Source: JBCCMF01 sp038747545 | GTDB lineage: Bacteria; Bacteroidota; Rhodothermia; Rhodothermales; JBCCMF01 | Direction: 5' to 3' | NCBI GenBank assembly: GCA_038747545.1 | Contig: JBCDJT010000089.1 | Span: forward strand, 1-21,580 | Length of the DNA: 21,580 bases | Part shown: in pieces, positions 1-5,969 of the stretch | Numbering within the stretch: the stretch's first letter is position 1 | How the letters are laid out: each line of letters starts with the position of its first letter | The notes under the pieces: model-generated | Told to the model about the DNA's origin: nothing | Databases searched by the model: none | What the model saw: the letters and a program-made list of their open reading frames with translations, nothing else | Position numbers and translations under genes: made by a program

Positions 1-624
1 CTGCGCCCGCGTATCGCCCGACATCCACGCGTAGAATGCCGCCAGCGGTTCTTCCAGCAAGATCACCTTGTCGAGCCCCGCCCTACGCGCCGCCGTCACC
101 GTCAGCTCGCGCGCGACCTCGTCGAACGACGCCGGGACGGTGAGGATGACGATCTGGTCGCGGAAGGGCGCGGGCATGGTGTGGTCCCACGCCTCGCGCA
201 GGTGCTGCAGGTACCGACGGCTTGCCTCCACGGGCGAGACTTGATCGACATCCTTCGACGCGCCCCACGGCAGCAGGTCGGCGGTGCGGTCTACGCCGTC
301 ATGGCTCAGCCACGACTTCGCCGACGCCACCAGCCGCCCCGGCACCTTGGCACCCTGTTCGCGGGCCAGCTCGCCCACGGCGTGCGTACGCTCCAGGTCC
401 CACGGCAGCGCGGTACTGCCCTCGGGCAGGTCGTAGCCGCCCAGCAGGTACAGAAACGACGGCAGCCCCTCGCGCCCTTGCACCTCGCCCGGCGCCACCA
501 GCTGCGGCACATCAAACGCCTCAATCACCCGCCGCCCCTTGACCTTCGCGCCGTTCAAGTCCACGTAGGCGACGGCCGTGTTGGTCGTGCCAAGGTCGAT
601 ACCGATAACGTACTGAGCGGGCAT
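1..624 (-). CDS. Hsp70-family protein (second paralogue), 3' part cut by window edge
   Basis: An open frame on the minus strand starts at ATG 622-624 and runs through the window edge, giving the first 208 residues. The N-terminus carries the Hsp70/actin-fold phosphate-1 motif GIDLGTTN (residues 8-15). Later it has the block TVPASFDEVARELT, then LLEEPLAAFYAW. The sequence aligns almost end to end with the first ~210 residues of the Hsp70 protein encoded just upstream (751-2535), so the two are tandem paralogues. The family binds ATP and uses it to drive client-protein binding; the client here is unknown. From known gene neighbourhoods I infer this is the longer, second Hsp70 of the DUF2760 cassette, which often has an extra C-terminal domain (DUF3731), but that part lies outside the window. 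The 126-bp gap to the preceding gene holds no recognisable terminator, so co-transcription is plausible. Family is firm; full length and function are not known. Confidence 0.9.
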   Translation of the reverse strand, partial: MPAQYVIGIDLGTTNTAVAYVDLNGAKVKGRRVIEAFDVPQLVAPGEVQGREGLPSFLYLLGGYDLPEGSTALPWDLERTHAVGELAREQGAKVPGRLVASAKSWLSHDGVDRTADLLPWGASKDVDQVSPVEASRRYLQHLREAWDHTMPAPFRDQIVILTVPASFDEVARELTVTAARRAGLDKVILLEEPLAAFYAWMSGDTRAQ

Positions 625-750
625 TGCAGGGATTCGGGGTTAGGAGTTCGGACGCGCTATGCGCTTTTGGTTTTCGACGAGGGATTGCTGATGGCTCGGC
701 GCTAATCATCGAAATACGAACAGGCCGCAGGCCGCACGAGATCCGAACCG

Positions 751-2535
751 CTAGCCCCGAAGCTCGAATTCCAGCTTCCAGCGCTGCTCCGTGTCGCGGG
801 CGACGCACCAGAGTTCGAGCGTGCCGATCTCGGTGACCTTGCTTTCGAGCCAGACGGGCAGGATGGTGCCGCCTTCCAGGTCATCGGAGGCCGCGAGGTT
901 GGCGTCCATCGTGGCGATCTCGTCGATCTCGCCGCCCCAGTCCTCCACGATCTCGCCGACGGTGTCGTGCTTGCGCGTGGTGGAGCCGAGCAGCTTGAAC
1001 ACGGCCTGATCGCCCACGACGAGGCCGAACTCTTTCTGCCGGATCTGCGCATCGCTGCCCTCCTCCATGCCGAACGGCACCACGCAGAGCGCCTTGATGG
1101 GCGTGGGGATGCCAGGCACGGCGGGCATGTTGCTCTCGACGCCGATGTAGTACGTCTGCGCCGTCCCCGCCTTGATGCGGATGCCCCGGCCCTTGCGGGC
1201 GAGGCCGTAGTACGTGGCGCCGTGCGCTACGGCGTGGTCGAGACTGATGGACGGCAGCTCGCGCACCTCGCCTTGCGACCAATGCCGAAGCACGCTGAGC
1301 ACTTGCGAGCGGAGCGCGTCGGCCTTCATGACGCCGCCGTTGAACAGCACCGCCGACGGGAACGCCGCCTCGGTGCGGCTGAGGAACTGCGCGAGGTGGC
1401 GCGTGATGGCGGGGTCGGACTCATACGGCAAGCCCATCTCGCGCACGCCGACTTTGGCTTGACGCTGCGGATGCTCGTGCGCTTCCACTTTCGGAAAGAA
1501 GCCCGCCACCAGAATCGTCTCGATCTCCTGGCGCGTCAGCTCGGTCCGTATTGTCCCGCCAATCAGCGAGGAGCCGCGACCGAGGATGACGATGGGCTCG
1601 GATTCGAGGTTGGGCTCGGAGAGCAGCCGTTCTTTGGCTTTGCGGCACTGGTGCGCGAGGCCGCGAAACTGCCAGTTGTCCAGGTTGGTGCCTTGCCGCG
1701 CCAGCTTGCCGCGCAGGGCGTAGGCCAGCGTCAGGTCCATGTTGTCGCCGCCGAGCAGGATATGGTCGCCCACGGCTACACGGCGCAAGTCGAGGTTGCC
1801 CTCCTCCTCCACGACTTCGATGAGGCTGAGGTCGGTGGTGCCGCCGCCGACGTCGCAGACCAGCACCGTCTCGCCCACGCCGATGAGGTCGCGCCAGTGG
1901 TCCTGCTGCGATTCGAGCCACGCGTAGAACGCGGCCTGCGGCTCCTCCAGCAGCGTCAGGTTGTGCAGCCCAGCGGCTTGGGCGGCGCGCACGGTCAGCT
2001 CGCGCGCCACGGCGTCAAACGAGGCCGGGACGGTCAGGTAGACCACTTGCCGCTCCAAGCGCAGGGCGTCGTCCTCGCGGGCCATGTGGTGGTTCCACGC
2101 AGCGCGCAGGTGCTTCAGGTAGCGCGTGGCGGCCTCGACGGGTGAGACGCGGCGCGCATCCGACGGCGCCTCCCACGGCAGGATGGCGGCCGTGCGGTCC
2201 ACGCCGGTATGACTCAGCCACGACTTCGCCGACGCCACCAGCCGCATCGGCAGCTCAGCGCCGCGCTCGCGGGCAAACTGGCCCACGGCGTAGTCGATGT
2301 CCCCCTGCCACGGCAGCCGCAGTGCGCCCTCAGGCACATCGTGCGGCCCCGGCATGAACAGGAACGACGGCAGCAGCGGCTGGGATTTGATCTCGCCCGG
2401 CGCCACCACCTGCGGCATGTTGAAGATATGGATGGCCGGGGCGTCAAACTCGGGCACGGCGTTCTCGGTGAACGCGACTACGCAGTGCGTCGTCCCCAAA
2501 TCGATCCCGACGATGTATTTCGGATCAGACATCAT
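751..2535 (-). CDS. Hsp70-family (divergent DnaK-like) ATPase, 594 aa
   Basis: A complete Hsp70-like protein. Three nucleotide-binding motifs are visible: phosphate-1 GIDLGTTH (residues 10-17), phosphate-2 CDVGGGTTD (227-235) and the adenosine motif VLFNGGVMK (396-404). About 150 residues follow, which would be a reduced beta substrate-binding region. There is no DnaK-type C-terminal lid or EEVD-like tail, and the length is shorter than DnaK (~640). It is most like the YegD-type Hsp70s encoded next to DUF2760 proteins. Expected role: cytoplasmic ATP-dependent chaperone-like ATPase, client unknown. Two adjacent ATGs (2535 and 2532) are possible starts; no clear ribosome-binding site separates them. 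Its neighbours are the DUF2760 gene upstream (186-bp gap containing a palindromic repeat) and a second Hsp70 paralogue downstream. No DnaJ or GrpE partner is in the window. Confidence 0.93.
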   Translation of the reverse strand: MMSDPKYIVGIDLGTTHCVVAFTENAVPEFDAPAIHIFNMPQVVAPGEIKSQPLLPSFLFMPGPHDVPEGALRLPWQGDIDYAVGQFARERGAELPMRLVASAKSWLSHTGVDRTAAILPWEAPSDARRVSPVEAATRYLKHLRAAWNHHMAREDDALRLERQVVYLTVPASFDAVARELTVRAAQAAGLHNLTLLEEPQAAFYAWLESQQDHWRDLIGVGETVLVCDVGGGTTDLSLIEVVEEEGNLDLRRVAVGDHILLGGDNMDLTLAYALRGKLARQGTNLDNWQFRGLAHQCRKAKERLLSEPNLESEPIVILGRGSSLIGGTIRTELTRQEIETILVAGFFPKVEAHEHPQRQAKVGVREMGLPYESDPAITRHLAQFLSRTEAAFPSAVLFNGGVMKADALRSQVLSVLRHWSQGEVRELPSISLDHAVAHGATYYGLARKGRGIRIKAGTAQTYYIGVESNMPAVPGIPTPIKALCVVPFGMEEGSDAQIRQKEFGLVVGDQAVFKLLGSTTRKHDTVGEIVEDWGGEIDEIATMDANLAASDDLEGGTILPVWLESKVTEIGTLELWCVARDTEQRWKLEFELRG

Positions 2536-2568
2536 ATTTTTCGTTTGCGAGCAGAGGCCTAAAGGGTT

Positions 2569-2671
2569 GTCATCCCGAGTGAAGCCGAGGGACCTCCCCC
2601 CTTTTCGCTGTGCATGACCTTTGGGGAGGAGATCCTTCGGCTACGGCCTGACGGCCTCCGCTCAGGATGAC
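2569..2671. repeat. Interspersed palindromic repeat, copy 1 (MITE/REP-like)
   Basis: A ~103-bp element begins GTCATCCCGAG and ends CTCAGGATGAC, so its ends are inverted repeats with one mismatch. A second inner inverted arm (GAGGGACCTCC near 2586, GAGATCCTTCGGCT near 2629) flanks a central spacer. A second copy sits at 9019-9120: the outer arms are nearly identical and the centre unrelated. One arm also carries the GGCCT-GACGGCCT block seen in copy 2 as GGCCTACGGCC. It sits between the DUF2760 and Hsp70 genes, so any hairpin in the RNA could affect operon expression. No transposase is present, and no convincing target-site duplication flanks this copy. Confidence 0.85.
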
Positions 2672-2721
2672 ACGGCGCGCACGGTAGGCGCTGGGTCACC
2701 ACACAAGTTCAATCTGTAGAA

Positions 2722-3375
2722 CTACCGCACTTCCACTTCGGCAGGGGCGACCACCATATCGGTGTCCTTGCCGGGAAGTTGCTCGGGCAGCTTGACCTCA
2801 GCTACGCGCCAGCCGCGATGCTGGACGCTGCCGCTGAACGGCGGCTCGCCCGCGACGCTGCCCGTCAGGCGGATGGCCTTCGCGTCAAAGTCGGCCGCCA
2901 CGGTGATGGCACTGCCCTCGGGCACGTCATAGATGGGTTCAAGCACGACGCTCTCCGCGAGAGCTTCCTTGCAGCCCTCATGCACGTTGCGCACGGCCGC
3001 ACCAATCTGTGCATCGGTGAACGGGCGGATGTCCTCCTGCAGGAAGTCGAGCAGACGCCCCTTGCGCTGCAGCACCGACAGCAGTTGGATGGCGGGTGCT
3101 GGCGAGGGCTTGGGCAGCGCCAGCGGCTCGGGCTTCGGCGGAGGCGGTGCGGGCGTGGGCTCGGCAGGGGCGGCGTTGTTGAGTGCCTTGGTAACCACTT
3201 GCGCCACCACGAGCGACGTAGCCAGCGTGAGGCCGAGTCCGATGGCGATGAAGAGCGACGTCTGGCCGCTCTCGCCCATGCCGAGTGCGAAGTAGAGCCC
3301 CACCAGCATCAGGCTGTTCATCACGAGGATGACCATGCGAACCTGCGTGACCACGAGCGTTGTGTTCTTATTCAT
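2722..3375 (-). CDS. DUF2760 membrane-anchored protein
   Basis: A 217-residue protein. Two hydrophobic segments (about residues 10-32 and 40-62) make it an inner-membrane hairpin. A proline/alanine-rich linker follows (about 68-95), then a soluble domain (about 97-210). That domain has the DUF2760 signature: LLSVLQRKGRLLDFLQEDI, then DAQIGAAVRNVHEGC, then GSVQHRGWRVAEVKLP. The family is conserved but has no established biochemical function. It is regularly encoded directly upstream of two Hsp70-family genes, exactly as here, so I infer it anchors or recruits those ATPases to the membrane. The start at 3375 is the only one that keeps both membrane segments intact. A weak promoter-like sequence lies about 40 bases upstream. 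Confidence 0.92.
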   Translation of the reverse strand: MNKNTTLVVTQVRMVILVMNSLMLVGLYFALGMGESGQTSLFIAIGLGLTLATSLVVAQVVTKALNNAAPAEPTPAPPPPKPEPLALPKPSPAPAIQLLSVLQRKGRLLDFLQEDIRPFTDAQIGAAVRNVHEGCKEALAESVVLEPIYDVPEGSAITVAADFDAKAIRLTGSVAGEPPFSGSVQHRGWRVAEVKLPEQLPGKDTDMVVAPAEVEVR

Positions 3376-3414
3376 GCGTCAACTGACCAAGCAGAGCCCC
3401 TTGATCTGGGCGCG

Positions 3415-3443
3415 TTGATAGGATTAAAAACAGCCGCTGCCAA
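3415..3443 (-). promoter_or_regulatory. Candidate promoter of the DUF2760-Hsp70 cassette
   Basis: Read on the minus strand, TTGGCA (3438-3443) is followed after exactly 17 bases by TATCAA (3415-3420), which ends 40 bases before the DUF2760 start. This matches a general sigma-70 layout at 5/6 and 4/6 positions. Bacteroidota primary promoters often follow another consensus, so the call is weak. Confidence 0.28.
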
Positions 3444-3548
3444 CCGCTGGGACGCGGTTTTGTTAACGGCGTCCTTCGAAATCTGCGCGGATTGCGGACT
3501 TCGACTGCTTCACTCTCGAAAACCAAGCGGCTCGGCAGGCCGCTCCGT

Positions 3549-4346
3549 TCAGGAATTGTCGACGCGGAGTTGGATGGGCGCCTCGAAGAACTCGAACAGC
3601 GTGTCGCCACGGAGGCCGAGGCGGAGGGTTTCGAGCGGGATGACTTCCTCGGGGCTGATGTTGCCGAGGTTGACGTTGGCCCCGAACTGCTTGATGAACC
3701 ACACCTGCTGGCTCTTCTTGGGCGCCTCGAAGATGATGCGGTCTTGCCCCACCATGTGTACGATCTCGTCAATGAGGCCTGAGCGAATCTCGCCGTTGGG
3801 GCGGAAGATACCTGCCGTCCCGCTCTCGCGTGCCTCGCAGATGACGCGCCAGCTCCCGGCTTCTAGCTCGGCCTGAATCATCTGCACCCACTTGTACGGC
3901 GGCATGATCTTCTGCTGATCCTTCGAGCCGACCTCGCTGAGCACCGTGAAGTCCTCGGCGAGCGAGGCGATGCAGCTCAACTTCTCGTCGTGCGGAATGT
4001 TAAGCGAGCCATCCGATACCTCCACATGCGTCACCTCTAGGTCGCGTAGCAATGCGCGGTAGGTATCCAGCTGACCGCGCATGTAAAACGCCTCGAACAA
4101 CGTCCCGCCAAAGTAGACGGGCAGGCCATAGCTTTTGTAGATGTCGAGCTTGCGATGGAGGCCTGGCGTAATCACCGACGTGCCCCAGCCAAACTTGACC
4201 ACGTCGATGTAGGCGGCCGAGACTTCGAGGGTGTCTTCGACCTGGCGCGGGGCGAGGCCTTTGTCGAGCATCAACGTGATGCCATCGTTGCGGGGCTTTT
4301 CGGGACGTTGGGGAAGGCCGATGAGGCCAAACTGCGCTTGGTTCAT
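3549..4346 (-). CDS. comA: Phosphosulfolactate synthase, ComA family
   Basis: A 265-residue TIM-barrel enzyme of the phosphosulfolactate synthase (ComA) family. The family adds sulfite to phosphoenolpyruvate to form (R)-phospho-3-sulfolactate. Diagnostic stretches are LPQRPEKPRNDGITLMLDKGL at the N-terminus, AAYIDVVKFGWGTS, then PVYFGGTLFEAF, then HVEVSDGSLNIP, and the C-terminal FGANVNLGNISPEEVIPLE. I prefer ATG at 4346. A GTG at 4379 in frame would add 11 poorly conserved residues (SSFTTPRRPS type). In methanogens the product leads to coenzyme M; in bacteria it can lead to sulfolactate or feed sulfonated compounds such as cysteate and sulfonolipids. No second enzyme of either route (ComB, ComC, ComDE, SuyAB or a cysteate/acyl-CoA condensing enzyme) is nearby, so it is an orphan here and the pathway is inference. 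Confidence 0.92.
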   Translation of the reverse strand: MNQAQFGLIGLPQRPEKPRNDGITLMLDKGLAPRQVEDTLEVSAAYIDVVKFGWGTSVITPGLHRKLDIYKSYGLPVYFGGTLFEAFYMRGQLDTYRALLRDLEVTHVEVSDGSLNIPHDEKLSCIASLAEDFTVLSEVGSKDQQKIMPPYKWVQMIQAELEAGSWRVICEARESGTAGIFRPNGEIRSGLIDEIVHMVGQDRIIFEAPKKSQQVWFIKQFGANVNLGNISPEEVIPLETLRLGLRGDTLFEFFEAPIQLRVDNS

Positions 4347-4461
4347 GGATGGACGTCGCGGCGTAGTGAAGGAGGACACGGCCTCGGCTTGTCGCAGCAG
4401 CCGGGCCGACAGCCGTCAAAGATACGAAAACCTCAGCACCTGCCCAACGAAGCGCCGAACG

Positions 4462-5478
4462 TCAATCGCGCACCCGGATCTCGACGACGTGCGCCGGGTC
4501 GGCGTTGGCGTCAAGCCTGAGGGCTTCGGCCACGGCCCGCGACACGTCCATCACCTGTGCGGCATCGACGAGCGTGCGGTCGGTGACTTCGGCGAAGGTG
4601 GCGTACCCGGTCGCTACATTGGTGAGCAGCACGACGGTGCCAAACGGCAGCGTGGCATGGCTGACGGTGAGCTGAGCCGGGTCGTACGGCCGTGCGTTGG
4701 CCATAGCGCGCCCCTCGAACGGCGCCGGATACACCGACACCGCGCCTTGGTAGTCGGGCGGGGGCGGCTCGTTGGAGGGCGCCTCTTGCATGGCGTTGAT
4801 GGCGCGGCCATTGGCCGGCACCTGCAGGGCTTGCCCAACGCGGATGGTGGTGCCCGAGAGGTTGCCGTTCATGGCGCGGATGGTAGCCACGTCGGTCTGG
4901 TAGGTGCGGGCGATGGCGAAGAGCGTCTGGCCGCGCTCCACCGTGTGCGTGAGCACCGCGAAGCGTTCGGGCAGCTTCAGCTCGGCGCCCAGCGGGAGTA
5001 CCGTGGCGAGGTCAGGGTTGAGCAGCAGGAGCGTGTCCACCGGGACGCCCGTCTGCCGGGCGATGCGGTACATGGTGTCGCCGCGCTCTACGAGGTAGCG
5101 GCCGTAGACGGCGTTCGGATCTGGCTGCGGCGCTGTGTTGGGCGGTGGTGCCGCGTCGGCGGGCAGTGGTGCTGACCCCGGATCAATGACCGGGATGATC
5201 TGGCTCGAATCGACCGTGGCCGGCATCACCTCGGGCTCGGGCGTATGCGCCCCCTCCTCGTGCGGTGGCTCTACGATCAGCAGCTGCCCCACCTTGACGA
5301 GGTTGTTGGGCAGATCGTTGAGTTGGCGCAGCTGGGCCATTGTCAGGTTGTGCTGCTGCGCGATGCTAAAGAGCGTGTCGCCTTGCTTGACGGTGTAGAC
5401 CTTGGCCTCCTGCGCAAACAGCGGCAGGGCGCACACCAGCATGAACACAGCGAGCCAAGCCGCACAACGGTTACTCAT
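4462..5478 (-). CDS. Secreted LysM protein with RlpA-like double-psi beta-barrel domain
   Basis: A 338-residue envelope protein (numbered from ATG 5478). A signal peptide (hydrophobic core AWLAVFMLVCALPLF, cleavage near AQ at ~22-23) precedes three LysM peptidoglycan-binding modules at about 27-70, 127-169 and 177-220. The first two are separated by a proline/alanine-rich linker. The C-terminal part (247-335) matches the RlpA/DPBB fold: YPAPFEGRAMANARPYDP, then VSHATLPFGT, VTDRTL and QVMDVSRAVAEAL. The positions of the His and Asp essential in RlpA lytic transglycosylase are kept (H274, D300), so activity on glycan strands is possible. It could equally be only a wall-binding module, since the usual DRGPF motif is DRTLV. 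Alternative starts at 5484 and 5487 exist. The start overlaps the end of the upstream TPR gene by 8 bases, indicating translational coupling. Confidence 0.88.
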   Translation of the reverse strand: MSNRCAAWLAVFMLVCALPLFAQEAKVYTVKQGDTLFSIAQQHNLTMAQLRQLNDLPNNLVKVGQLLIVEPPHEEGAHTPEPEVMPATVDSSQIIPVIDPGSAPLPADAAPPPNTAPQPDPNAVYGRYLVERGDTMYRIARQTGVPVDTLLLLNPDLATVLPLGAELKLPERFAVLTHTVERGQTLFAIARTYQTDVATIRAMNGNLSGTTIRVGQALQVPANGRAINAMQEAPSNEPPPPDYQGAVSVYPAPFEGRAMANARPYDPAQLTVSHATLPFGTVVLLTNVATGYATFAEVTDRTLVDAAQVMDVSRAVAEALRLDANADPAHVVEIRVRD

Positions 5479-5812
5479 CGTCATCATCGAAGCCTATGCC
5501 TTGCAGTTGCATGAGAAGATCCCGCATCTCAGATACGGCCTTGAAGTCGCGTTGGCGCTGCCCTTCTTGAACGCCGTGGTTGAGGACTGCGATGGCGTCG
5601 TCGGTACGCCCCTGGTCGCGGTAGACCTCCGCGAGGTGGTAGTACGTGCCCACGTAGGCGGGGTGGTTGCGCACGAGCCCTTCGAAGAAGGCCACCGCCT
5701 GCTCAGGCTGCCCGGCCTTGCGGTACTCCTGCGCGAGGGCGAACTGCGTGAAGGTGTCAGTGGGGTCCTCGTCGTAAAACGCAAGCAGCATCTCGATGCG
5801 AGAAGCGGACAT
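5471..5812 (-). CDS. Small TPR-repeat protein
   Basis: A 113-residue cytoplasmic protein with two to three tetratricopeptide repeats. TPR signature residues are visible in TFTQFALAQEYRKAGQPEQA, then GTYYHLAEVYRDQGRTDDA, and a final helix pair (QRQRDFKAVSEMRDLLMQL). It ends with an acidic tail GFDDDDE. TPRs are protein-interaction scaffolds; the partner is unknown. ATG 5812 (MSASRIEML) is preferred because the 19 residues added by a start at 5869 do not look like TPR or a signal peptide. It overlaps the start of the LysM/RlpA-like gene downstream by 8 bases, so the two are very probably one operon and translationally coupled. The acidic tail is encoded in the GAT-GAT-GAC run that also provides the overlapping ATGs of the next gene. 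Confidence 0.82.
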   Translation of the reverse strand: MSASRIEMLLAFYDEDPTDTFTQFALAQEYRKAGQPEQAVAFFEGLVRNHPAYVGTYYHLAEVYRDQGRTDDAIAVLNHGVQEGQRQRDFKAVSEMRDLLMQLQGIGFDDDDE

Positions 5813-5969
5813 GGGGATGCATGGTTGTGGAGGGAGGAACAGCGCAGACCACGCGGATGCATCGGGCATTGTTTCGCGACATGCCCTACCTTCCGCCCCA
5901 TAAAAGCCTCCGCCTTATCCGTCCCACGTACCATTGGCTAGCCACTCCACAACTGCTCACACACCCATC

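Noticed and set aside
967..2145. Long plus-strand open frame (392 codons) opposite the Hsp70 gene
   Set aside because: Low-complexity His/Arg/Ala/Val-rich translation typical of antisense frames in GC-rich DNA. The minus frame has clear Hsp70 motifs.
3442..3466. AACCGC/GCGGTT hairpin followed by TTTTGTT on the plus strand, as a terminator
   Set aside because: No plus-strand gene ends there. On the minus strand the T-run is 11 bases away from the stem, so it does not make a clean terminator for the ComA-like gene.
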